The notes under the pieces: model-generated
What the model was told of the DNA's origin: nothing
Databases searched by the model: none
What the model saw: only the letters and a program-made list of their open reading frames with translations
Part shown: positions 6,171 through 12,093 of the stretch, one piece after another
How the letters are laid out: every line of letters begins with the position of its first letter
Numbering within the stretch: position 1 is the first letter of the stretch
DNA from: JALZDI01 sp036259355
GTDB lineage: Bacteria; Actinomycetota; Actinomycetes; Propionibacteriales; Nocardioidaceae
Assembly (NCBI GenBank): GCA_036259355.1
Contig: DATABY010000142.1
Span: 1 to 16,702, forward strand
Length of the DNA: 16,702 nucleotides
Direction of reading: 5' to 3'
Made by a program: the position numbers and the translations under genes

Positions 6171-6905
6171 GTGGACGCCAACGAGCTAGCCCGAACCTTC
6201 GTCGACCTGACGGACACGTTGGTCGATGACTTCGACGTCCCCGATCTGCTGTACACGCTCGCCACCGGCTGTGTGAAGCTGCTCGACGACGTGGCCGCGA
6301 CCGGGCTCGTCTTCGCCGACCGGGACGACCGCTTGCAGGTAGCCGCTTCGTCGACGGGTGCGGCCAAGTTCCTGGAGCTGTTCCAGCTCGAGGCCCACGA
6401 GGGCCCGTGCGTAGAGTGCTACCGCAGCGGTGAACAGGTGGTCGTCGAGCATCTGGAAGGCGCCCGAGTACGTTGGCCGCGATTTGTCCCGGCCGCGATG
6501 GCGCAGGGCTATGTCAGTGTCAGTGCAGTGCCGATGCGGCTGCGTGGTGAGATCGTCGGCGCGCTGAACCTGTTCGGGGACAAGCAGACGTCGGCCGTTG
6601 CCCGGGACCTGCCGATCGCCCAGGCGATGGCCGATGTGGCCACGATCGCGATCCTGCAGCATCGCTTGACGAGCGAACAGGGTCTCATCGCCGACCAGCT
6701 GCAGCAGGCGTTACAGAGCCGAGTGGTTATCGAGCAGGCCAAGGGCGTGCTCGGTGCGCGGCTGCGCCGGAGTCCCGACGACGTGTTCGAGCTCCTGCGG
6801 TCCCGAGCCCGGACCACCCGCCGCCGGCTCGTCGAGGTCGCCGACGAGGTCGTCCGAGGTGACTGGACCGGAGAGCCCGCCGACGAGGCTGGACCGCCGC
6901 GGTGA
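6171..6905 (+). CDS. GAF-ANTAR domain RNA-binding antiterminator
   Basis: 244 residues. An N-terminal GAF domain (about 20-165), containing EAHEGPCVECYRSGEQVVV (74-92) and SVSAVPMRLRGEIVGALNLF (116-135), is joined to a C-terminal ANTAR domain (about 172-230) with QLQQALQSRVVIEQAKGVLG (176-195) followed by the helical DDVFELLRSRARTTRRRLVEVADEVV. ANTAR domains bind paired RNA hairpins and prevent transcription termination; the GAF domain would sense a ligand or partner. This architecture is common in actinobacteria. GTG 6171 is the first reasonable start, with GAGG (6163-6166) close upstream. It ends one base before the GTGA of an alternative start for the next gene, so the two are probably co-transcribed. 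Confidence 0.9.
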   Translation: MDANELARTFVDLTDTLVDDFDVPDLLYTLATGCVKLLDDVAATGLVFADRDDRLQVAASSTGAAKFLELFQLEAHEGPCVECYRSGEQVVVEHLEGARVRWPRFVPAAMAQGYVSVSAVPMRLRGEIVGALNLFGDKQTSAVARDLPIAQAMADVATIAILQHRLTSEQGLIADQLQQALQSRVVIEQAKGVLGARLRRSPDDVFELLRSRARTTRRRLVEVADEVVRGDWTGEPADEAGPPR

Positions 6906-6988
6906 CGCCGCGGGCCGGCGGCCTCTTCGAGAATTCGGCTGCGGATACGGAGCGTGACTGGAAGGATTCGGTCTCAGGAGGGTATGGC

Positions 6989-7546
6989 GTGCTCAAGTGG
7001 GTCAAGCGGTCGGATTCGGTGTCGGCCCCAGCGTCCGCGCGCGCCGGCGCATCCCACCGCGACCAGTGGATGCGTGAGTCCGCGATGCAGCAGATGTTCC
7101 GAGACGTCCTCGACCGCGGCGAGGTGAAGGTCGCAGTCACCGAGGTGTCACTGGCATGCCCCGGCAGCGAGAACAGGCCCGTCCACGCCTGGGCCGCGGT
7201 CACCGACCGCGCGCTGCACGCCCGGCTGACGCTCGGAGCAGGCGTGCACCAGACCCTGCGCATCGATCACGACCAGGTCAAGCGCATCGAAGCGTCGGGG
7301 CCGGACCAGATGAGTCTGCTGGTCGCCTACTGGAATCCTCGGCGAGCCGTCGACGAGGCGTGGCACATGCACCTCGAGTCCTCGCTCGCCTCGGCCGGCT
7401 TTGCAGCGGCTCTCTCCCACGCGGTCAGCAAGCACCGTGCGCAGGCCGACCTGGCAGCGGCAACGGCAACGGCCGCCCCGCCGACGGCTACCGCCGCAGC
7501 CGAGGGCAGCCAGGCCAGCGAGGCCAGCGAGGCCAGCGTCGCCTGA
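6989..7546 (+). CDS. Hypothetical protein with a possible PH-like/GRAM-like beta domain
   Basis: 185 residues, no family recognised with certainty. The core (about 45-135) alternates short hydrophobic strands: VKVAVTEVSLACP, HAWAAVTDRALHARL, TLRIDHDQVKRIEAS, MSLLVAYWNP, AWHMHLES. It is followed by a helix (SAGFAAALSHAVSKHRAQAD), a pattern compatible with a pleckstrin-homology-like fold, which is my inference. The last 30 residues are low-complexity Ala/Thr/Ser/Glu encoded by a 9-bp tandem repeat. No signal peptide or membrane segment is seen. GTG 6989 is chosen because AGGAGGG (6976-6982) lies six bases upstream; the frame could also start at GTG 6902, overlapping the ANTAR gene stop. It probably shares a transcript with the ANTAR gene. 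Confidence 0.75.
   Translation: MLKWVKRSDSVSAPASARAGASHRDQWMRESAMQQMFRDVLDRGEVKVAVTEVSLACPGSENRPVHAWAAVTDRALHARLTLGAGVHQTLRIDHDQVKRIEASGPDQMSLLVAYWNPRRAVDEAWHMHLESSLASAGFAAALSHAVSKHRAQADLAAATATAAPPTATAAAEGSQASEASEASVA
7512..7538 (+). repeat. Three tandem copies of a 9-bp unit in a coding region
   Basis: AGGCCAGCG is repeated three times exactly, giving the in-frame Ala-Ser-Glu repeat near the C-terminus of the 6989-7546 gene. Copy-number change would alter length without a frameshift. Confidence 0.7.
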
Positions 7547-7626
7547 GCGCGCACTCCCACGACCGCCTGTCCAGGGCAGTGCTGGGGGTGCCGGTGGGCC
7601 TGAGAGCGGCTGCCTGGCCACGGAGA

Positions 7627-8064
7627 CTACGAACGGTCTTGGACGAGCAGAGCCGCGGCCCGCTCGCGTTCGGCCGTGGTCAGCGCTCGCGAGGCACCGG
7701 TGCCGACGTCGCGCAACACGGTGACGACGCGGCTGCGCGCAACTGCCCGGCCGTCGCGAGCGCGCATCTCCTCGACCAGCGTGAGGCTCGTCCGGCCCAC
7801 TCGCTCGACCGTGAAGGTGGCGCTCACCTCACCGTCGGCGAGGACGACGCTGCTGAGGTAGTCGATCTCGACGCGAGCGAGCACGTAGTCCGACGGGTTG
7901 TCCATGCCCAGCGCGTCGCGGAACCACCGCGTGCGCGCCTCGTCGAGCAGGGTCAGGTACTCCGCGTGGTAGACGTGCCCGAACGCGTCGACGTCGCGGA
8001 AGCGCAGAGGCAGCCACGCGGGCTCCTGCCGAGGGTCCATGCCGCACATCCTGCCGTGCGGCAT
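7627..8064 (-). CDS. Hotdog-fold acyl-CoA thioesterase (4HBT type)
   Basis: 145 residues as drawn. RFRDVDAFGHVYHAEYLTLLDEARTRWF (21-48) is the 4-hydroxybenzoyl-CoA thioesterase family signature, with the probable catalytic Asp at about 26. The rest follows the hotdog pattern: VLARVEIDYLSSVVLADGEVSATFTVERVGRTSLTLVEEM, then a strand with RAVARSRVVTVLRD. It would hydrolyse an acyl- or aryl-CoA in the cytoplasm; the substrate is unknown. Two starts are possible: ATG 8064 with GAGGA seven bases upstream, or ATG 8040 with AGGA eight bases upstream. Both fall inside a 28-base inverted repeat. The longer form is given on Shine-Dalgarno strength; the domain is complete in either. Convergent with the gene ending at 7546. 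Confidence 0.85.
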   Translation of the reverse strand: MPHGRMCGMDPRQEPAWLPLRFRDVDAFGHVYHAEYLTLLDEARTRWFRDALGMDNPSDYVLARVEIDYLSSVVLADGEVSATFTVERVGRTSLTLVEEMRARDGRAVARSRVVTVLRDVGTGASRALTTAERERAAALLVQDRS

Positions 8065-8065
8065 G
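8038..8065 (-). repeat. Inverted repeat over the thioesterase translation start
   Basis: Perfect 10-bp arms (CATGCCGCAC and GTGCGGCATG) flank an 8-base loop. On the minus strand the loop GGCAGGAT carries AGGA, and each arm contains one of the two possible ATG codons. It could be an operator or an mRNA hairpin that masks a start codon. Confidence 0.6.
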
Positions 8066-8106
8066 CGCGAGTCCTCACCCGAGACCGCGACGCGGCAACG
8101 CGCCCT

Positions 8107-8547
8107 TTACCAGCGCCAACACCCGGCAGGGCTCGCACCGGGTCGACCGCGTGGCCTGATGCTCCGGGTACGCCGGGGGCGGCACATGAAGACCAGCCAC
8201 ACGGCGAAGAAGATCCACCACGCCTTGGTGATCACCGCGGCCAGGACCAGGACGGTGACGAGGGGAACCGCGAGCAGTACCAGCGGAACCAGCACCCACA
8301 GTCCTGGCCGAATGCGCCGTGGCGTCACCCTGCCAGGCTCCTGTTCGGTTGTCCCTGGACCGGACGGTCGCGGAAGGTCCGCGAACAGCGGCCGCAGGTC
8401 CGCGTTCGTGCGGGCCCGCATCGCCACGTCGCTGCGCTCGTCGAACTCTTCCTTGGTGATGCGCCCGGCGGCGTAGTGCTCCCCGAGCGCGTGCACCGCT
8501 GCCTCGCGCTCGACGTCGCCGATCCGGGGCTCGGGTTGCGGGCTCAT
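8107..8547 (-). CDS. DUF1707 (SHOCT-like) membrane protein
   Basis: 146 residues. The N-terminal 55 residues, RIGDVEREAAVHALGEHYAAGRITKEEFDERSDVAMRARTNADLRPLFADLP, match the DUF1707 domain found in many actinobacterial membrane proteins. A Pro-rich linker follows, then two hydrophobic segments (about 83-106 and 109-122) and a basic Arg/Pro tail, so the protein probably anchors in the cytoplasmic membrane with both ends inside. Its biochemical role is not established. ATG 8547 fits the usual DUF1707 start (MSxxPxxRIGDxERE); a GTG at 8571 is possible but adds only eight residues. The ribosome binding site is weak (GGCGAG). Confidence 0.85.
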   Translation of the reverse strand: MSPQPEPRIGDVEREAAVHALGEHYAAGRITKEEFDERSDVAMRARTNADLRPLFADLPRPSGPGTTEQEPGRVTPRRIRPGLWVLVPLVLLAVPLVTVLVLAAVITKAWWIFFAVWLVFMCRPRRTRSIRPRGRPGASPAGCWRW

Positions 8548-8635
8548 CTCGACTCGCCGGCCAAGGCCCACCCGGCCGCGGACGGTTCGATCCCGCGGTT
8601 CACATCACGCACGCCACGACGATACCGCTCCCCGA

Positions 8636-8672
8636 AGCGGGTCGACAGAAAATTTGCTCGGTCGACCCCGCT
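8636..8672 (-). terminator. Hairpin downstream of the RTX gene
   Basis: AGCGGGTCGAC (8636-8646) pairs with GTCGACCCCGCT (8661-8672), 11 bp with a single bulged base and a 14-base AT-rich loop, starting 19 bases after the RTX gene stop. Each arm contains the palindrome GTCGAC. No T-tract follows, so it would be a U-less terminator or an mRNA 3' end stabiliser; a DNA-binding site for the DUF1707 promoter is an alternative. Confidence 0.4.
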
Positions 8673-8690
8673 CCTCGTCGCACCGGCCTG

Positions 8691-9305
8691 TCAATGACTC
8701 GATGCCTCGATGTGCTCGCATCCCCGGAACCGGTCGCGGGGGTCTCGGCCGTCCGTCAGTGAGACGGTGTCCTCACCGGGACCGCACATGATCCGGTCTC
8801 GTGTCCCGTCGTTCACGACCGAGACGAAGTCGTGGCCCGAGCCGGCGCGTACGACATCCACGCCGCCTCCGATGTGGATGCGGTCGTTGCGGACGCCCCC
8901 GGCGAAGATGTCCGCACCTGTGGGCCCGCTGTTCTCGTGGATGCCGCGGTTGGACTCGTAGAGGCTGTCGTGGCCGTGGCCGCCGTACAACGCGTCCTGC
9001 CCAGGCCCGGCCACCAGCTGGTCGCGACCGCCTCCGCCGTACAGGTGGTCGTGCCCCCTCCCGCCATTGAGCGAGTCACGTCCGCGGTTGCCGCGCAGCA
9101 CGTCGTCGCCCTTGTGCGCCAACAGCGCGTCGGCGGCACCGAGTCCACGCAGCGCGTCGTTGCCGGCGAAGCCCCGAATGCGGTCCCGCTGTTGCGTGCC
9201 CGTGATGTTGTCGTCGCCGCCGGTGCCGTTGACGGTCTCCGCGAACGCCGCTCCCGCGCTGACGAGAACGGCTGCGGCAGCGACCGCGCCCACTCGTGCA
9301 AACAT
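8691..9305 (-). CDS. Small secreted RTX (hemolysin-type calcium-binding repeat) protein
   Basis: 204 residues. A clear Sec signal peptide (MFARVGAVAAAAVLVSAGAAFA, cleavage predicted after residue 22) is followed by degenerate nonapeptide repeats GGxGxDxLx from about 28 to 180, for example GTGGDDNIT, GFAGNDALR, GGRGHDHLY, GGGGRDQLV and GGHGHDSLY. Such repeats bind calcium and form a parallel beta-roll. Two Cys (about 174 and 196) near the C-terminus could form a disulfide. No enzyme domain is present, unlike large RTX toxins, and secretion appears Sec- rather than type I-dependent. ATG 9305 has AAGGGA six bases upstream; the frame is open further upstream, but the signal peptide fixes the start. 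Its promoter shares an element with the divergent ECF sigma gene. Confidence 0.88.
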   Translation of the reverse strand: MFARVGAVAAAAVLVSAGAAFAETVNGTGGDDNITGTQQRDRIRGFAGNDALRGLGAADALLAHKGDDVLRGNRGRDSLNGGRGHDHLYGGGGRDQLVAGPGQDALYGGHGHDSLYESNRGIHENSGPTGADIFAGGVRNDRIHIGGGVDVVRAGSGHDFVSVVNDGTRDRIMCGPGEDTVSLTDGRDPRDRFRGCEHIEASSH

Positions 9306-9339
9306 GTTGATCCCTTCTGTTGCTCGACCTTTCACTGGT

Positions 9340-9368
9340 GCATACGCGCCGGTCGCCGCAGAGGTTGC
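9340..9368 (-). promoter_or_regulatory. ECF-type promoter of the RTX gene
   Basis: Minus strand: GCAACC (9368-9363), 16 bases, CGTATGC (9346-9340), ending 34 bases before the RTX ATG. The same two blocks with the same spacing precede the sigma gene. The GCAAC/CGT pattern is of ECF-sigma type. Confidence 0.6.
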
Positions 9369-9482
9369 AGATGCACAGGACTCGGCGGATCCCCGGACAC
9401 AAGAGACGCAACGGTTCTTGCCGGGTGCTGGGCGTACGGCGCCGGAACGATCGCGGACCGGCCAGCTCGGCAGAGTCCGTAC

Positions 9483-9511
9483 GCAACCGAACGGCGTGCG
9501 CGGGCGTATAC
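9483..9511 (+). promoter_or_regulatory. ECF-type autoregulatory promoter of the sigma gene
   Basis: GCAACC (9483-9488), 16 bases, CGTATAC (9505-9511), ending 31 bases before the GTG start. Identical blocks and spacing to the divergent RTX promoter; the 16-base spacers themselves differ, as expected for true promoter elements rather than a duplicated segment. Confidence 0.6.
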
Positions 9512-9542
9512 AAGGGGTCGGAGGCGGAATGGGGGCAGGCGG

Positions 9543-10049
9543 GTGGATGCCGCAACGTTTGACGCGTTCTACAGCGGGTCGTTCTCGCGCGTGGTCGGCC
9601 AGGTCTATGCGATGTGTGGTGACTTCGCGGAGGCGCAGGACTGCGTGCAGGAGGCGTTCGTTAGAGCTTGGGACCATCGACGCCAGCTCGACCGGACACG
9701 TCAGCCGGAAGCGTGGGTGCGCACGGTCGCCTGGAGGCTGGCGGTCAGCCGCTGGCGGCGAGCCCGTCGGGCCCTCGCACCGCCCGACCGGTCACGGTTG
9801 CCGGCGCCACCCAGCGAGCCGGACATCCACCACACGGCCATCGTCGCGGCGCTGAGGCAGATTCCCGAGGAGCAGCGTCGCGCGGTGGTCCTGTACCACC
9901 TGTGCGACCTGTCCGTGGCCGATGTCGCCGCGGAGACCGGCGTTGCCGTGGGAACCGTGAAGGCGCGGCTGTCCCGCGGCCGTACCGCGCTCGCCGCCCT
10001 GCTCGAGGACGAGACCGCCGTCCGGACCGAGGAGGAGCACCATGCCTGA
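9543..10049 (+). CDS. ECF (SigE-like) RNA polymerase sigma factor
   Basis: 168 residues, the size of a two-domain ECF sigma factor. Region 2 (about 6-77): FDAFYSGSFSRVVGQVYAMCGDFAEAQDCVQEAFVRAWDHRRQL, then PEAWVRTVAWRLAVSRWRRARR, which recognises the -10. Region 4 (about 98-153): VAALRQIPEEQRRAVVLYHLCDLSVADVAAETGVAVGTVKARLSRGRTALAALL, a helix-turn-helix for the -35. No C-terminal extension domain. GTG 9543 is the only plausible start close to region 2 in this frame; GGGGG (9531-9535) lies seven bases before it. The stop overlaps the next gene by 8 bp, so the two are translated together. The next gene product is a membrane protein that probably acts as its anti-sigma factor. Confidence 0.92.
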   Translation: MDAATFDAFYSGSFSRVVGQVYAMCGDFAEAQDCVQEAFVRAWDHRRQLDRTRQPEAWVRTVAWRLAVSRWRRARRALAPPDRSRLPAPPSEPDIHHTAIVAALRQIPEEQRRAVVLYHLCDLSVADVAAETGVAVGTVKARLSRGRTALAALLEDETAVRTEEEHHA

Positions 10050-10947
10050 ATTCGATCGGGAACCCCTCCAGCGACTGCGTGAGGTTGCCGACGCGGGCCG
10101 CGAACATGCGCGCGGCCTGCCCGCCGACCAAGTACGGGCACTCGGGTCCCGTCGTCAACGTCGCCGGGTGGCGGCCAGTGTGGCCGGAGTGTGTGCCGTG
10201 GTCGTCATCATCGCCGGTGGCGTACTGACCGCGACCGGACAGATGAGCAGTCTGGTCGACGCCCCGCAGCCGGCCGATGCTCCCCGCCCCAGCACGGCTC
10301 CATCCCCGCCTGCGCGGAACACCGGATCGCCGGTCCTCGGGGCTGTCGACAACGTTCCACCGTCAGGAGGCTGGGTGACCGAGATACCGGAGAGTTACCC
10401 GCTGGCTCAGGACCTGCGGGCCCAGGGGGAGGACGGCGCGGTGCAGGGACCCGGCGGGGGAGTGGATCTTCCCGGCATTCGTGCCTGCGGCTCGGTGGCC
10501 TTTCCCCTCGCCGGCAGCTCCAGCGACATGCTCGGCCTGCAGTACTCCGCGCCGGAGGTGATACAGGTCCGGCAGCTGGTGGTCTACGAGGACGCAGCCG
10601 CGGCGCAGGCAGCCCTGCGGCGGCTGGTCGACGACGTGGCGGCATGTCCCCGGGAGGAGCTCGACGACGGGGTGAGCTACCGGGTGCACCGGGTGCGGAC
10701 CACCGACCTCGGCGACACGGGCGTGCGCGCGCTGACGCACGGCGGTCAGCAGGGCCTCGGCCTGATGCTCGGCTCGGAGCAGCACCACCTCGCGCGCGTC
10801 GGCAACGCGGTCCTGAGGCTCAGCGAGTCCGCTGAGTACATGCCCGGCTCGGAGGCCGAACAGCGGTGGCTGACCGACGTGTCCGAAGTGGTCGGCGGTC
10901 TCGTGCAGGACATGTGCCTCTTCAACCAACAGCCCTGCCAGGGGTGA
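10042..10947 (+). CDS. Single-pass membrane protein with PknH-like extracellular domain; putative anti-sigma factor
   Basis: 301 residues. A short charged cytoplasmic N-terminus (1-42, Arg-rich RRQRRR at 38-42), one transmembrane helix (about 43-65), a Pro/Ala/Ser linker (70-100), then an extracellular domain (about 105-300). That domain has four Cys (149, 202, 292, 299), and a segment EDAAAAQAALRRLVDDVAACP (183-203) reminiscent of the PknH/LppH sensor domain, whose Cys form two disulfides. This family assignment is tentative. Placement with an 8-bp overlap after the sigma gene is the usual position of an anti-sigma factor, but no zinc-binding HxxxCxxC motif is visible in the N-terminus, so sigma binding is inferred from context. 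No clear terminator follows. Confidence 0.75.
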   Translation: MPEFDREPLQRLREVADAGREHARGLPADQVRALGSRRQRRRVAASVAGVCAVVVIIAGGVLTATGQMSSLVDAPQPADAPRPSTAPSPPARNTGSPVLGAVDNVPPSGGWVTEIPESYPLAQDLRAQGEDGAVQGPGGGVDLPGIRACGSVAFPLAGSSSDMLGLQYSAPEVIQVRQLVVYEDAAAAQAALRRLVDDVAACPREELDDGVSYRVHRVRTTDLGDTGVRALTHGGQQGLGLMLGSEQHHLARVGNAVLRLSESAEYMPGSEAEQRWLTDVSEVVGGLVQDMCLFNQQPCQG

Positions 10948-10982
10948 CCACGGTCCCTACTCGGAAGCCGCCGGAGCGACAC

Positions 10983-10988
10983 TAGGCT
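10983..10988 (+). promoter_or_regulatory. -10 element for a leaderless transcript
   Basis: TAGGCT occupies exactly -12 to -7 relative to the A of ATG 10995, the geometry of actinobacterial leaderless promoters; there is no Shine-Dalgarno sequence before this ATG. No good -35 is seen. Confidence 0.5.
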
Positions 10989-10994
10989 CCCGGA

Positions 10995-11615
10995 ATGGCG
11001 AAGTACTTCGACGTGCACCCTGTCGACCCGCAGCCACGTCTCGTCACGCGAGTCGTGGAGATCGTTCGCTCCGGCGGCCTGGTCGCCTACCCCACCGACT
11101 CCGGGTACGCGCTCGGTTGCCAGATGGGCAACCAGGAGGGCAAGGACCGGATCAAGCAGATACGTCAGCTTGACGACAAGCATCACTTCACACTGGTCTG
11201 CCGCAGCTTCGCCCAGCTCGGCCAGTTCGTGCACATCGACAACACGGTCTTCCGGGCCATCAAGGCGGCGACTCCAGGCAGCTACACCTTCATCCTGCCG
11301 GCCACGCGCGAGGTCCCGCGCAGGCTGCTGCACCCCAAGAAGCGGACCGTCGGGGTGCGCATCCCCGAGCACCCCGTGGTCCAGGCCCTGCTCGCGGAGC
11401 TGGGGGAGCCGCTGCTGTCCAGCACCCTGCTGCTGCCGGGACACGAGGAGCCGATGACGCAGGGGTGGGAGGTGAAGGAGCAGCTCGACCACCAGGTCGA
11501 CGCGGTCGTCGAGTCCGGCGAGACCGGCGCGGAGCCGACGACCGTGGTCGACTTCTCCGACGGGGCCGCGGACGTCCTACGCCGCGGCGCCGGCGACCCG
11601 AGCCGCTTCGAGTAG
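10995..11615 (+). CDS. YciO/Sua5/YrdC-family protein (L-threonylcarbamoyladenylate synthase-like)
   Basis: 206 residues, one YrdC-like domain. SGGLVAYPTDSGYALGCQM (26-44), KDRIKQIRQLDDKHHFTLVC (50-69), PGSYTFILPATREVPRRLLHPKKRTVGVRIPEHP (94-127) and SSTLLLPGHEEP (142-153) follow the YciO branch rather than TsaC/Sua5 proper, where a SAN-type motif would be expected at the last site. True TsaC/Sua5 makes threonylcarbamoyl-AMP for tRNA t6A modification; YciO proteins share the fold, with weak or uncertain activity, so the enzyme function should not be assumed. Monocistronic, probably leaderless from TAGGCT at 10983-10988. Confidence 0.88.
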   Translation: MAKYFDVHPVDPQPRLVTRVVEIVRSGGLVAYPTDSGYALGCQMGNQEGKDRIKQIRQLDDKHHFTLVCRSFAQLGQFVHIDNTVFRAIKAATPGSYTFILPATREVPRRLLHPKKRTVGVRIPEHPVVQALLAELGEPLLSSTLLLPGHEEPMTQGWEVKEQLDHQVDAVVESGETGAEPTTVVDFSDGAADVLRRGAGDPSRFE

Positions 11616-11672
11616 TCGGCACCGGCTCAACCGCCGCGCCGGTCACCGCCTGTAGCCGACGCGGGTGTCGTG

Positions 11673-11717
11673 TACCGGCCGGTAGTTTATGGGTTTGACC
11701 TGCAGTTGGCGGGGAAT
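11673..11717 (+). promoter_or_regulatory. Possible stress-sigma (SigB/SigF-type) promoter with 12-bp palindrome
   Basis: GGGTTT, containing GTTT at 11693-11696, is followed after 15 bases by GGGAAT (11712-11717), close to the GTTT-N15-GGGTAT pattern of actinobacterial SigB/SigF. A perfect 12-bp palindrome TACCGGCCGGTA (11673-11684) lies immediately upstream and could be an operator. It precedes the cupredoxin-phosphatase pair. Confidence 0.35.
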
Positions 11718-11789
11718 CCTTTGGCCGGGCAGTCGCACGACCTGATGGGAGCGCCTCGCGCGCTCGCCGACTGCGGAGGGAACCCAGCC

Positions 11790-12089
11790 ATGCTGCTTCG
11801 ATCATTGGCATTGGCCTTGGCATGCTTGTTGCTGGCCGCGCTGCCGGCCGCGGCCGCGCCCGCCACCATCAAGATGGGTGACAACTACTTCCAATCCGGC
11901 GTACGCGCGGTGTCCAAGGGCGCGCGCGTCGTCTGGGTGAACCGGGGTAAGCGCTACCACACCGTCACCACTCGGCGCTGGTCGGTGGACCTCAAGCCGG
12001 GGGAGCGCTACAGCCGACGGGTGACGCGGGGCTTCCGGTACGTCTGCGCCTACCACGGCGCGATGACCGGCCGTATCCGCGTGAGGTGA
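11790..12089 (+). CDS. Secreted cupredoxin (plastocyanin-like type 1 copper protein)
   Basis: 99 residues. A Sec signal peptide (1-23, LLRSLALALACLLLAALPAAAA) precedes a compact beta domain. The type 1 copper ligands are visible: His57 in KRYHTVTT, then Cys86, His89 and Met92 in YVCAYHGAMTG, the Cys-x2-His-x2-Met loop of plastocyanin/amicyanin-like proteins. The mature protein has about 76 residues, which is small. It would carry electrons or bind copper outside the membrane. Cys12 in the signal peptide is not a convincing lipobox. GGAGGG (11775-11780) lies nine bases before ATG 11790. Four bases separate it from the downstream phosphatase gene, so the two form an operon. Confidence 0.88.
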   Translation: MLLRSLALALACLLLAALPAAAAPATIKMGDNYFQSGVRAVSKGARVVWVNRGKRYHTVTTRRWSVDLKPGERYSRRVTRGFRYVCAYHGAMTGRIRVR

Positions 12090-12093
12090 CATC

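Noticed and set aside
6064..6189. 41-codon frame starting GTG 6064
   Set aside because: Its ribosome binding site is too far away (12 bases), composition is Ala/Pro-rich, and it overlaps the GAF-ANTAR start in another frame.
9444..9448. GGAAC as an ECF -35 element for the sigma gene
   Set aside because: No CGTC or CGTA block lies 16-17 bases downstream; the GCAACC-N16-CGTATAC element nearer the gene fits better.
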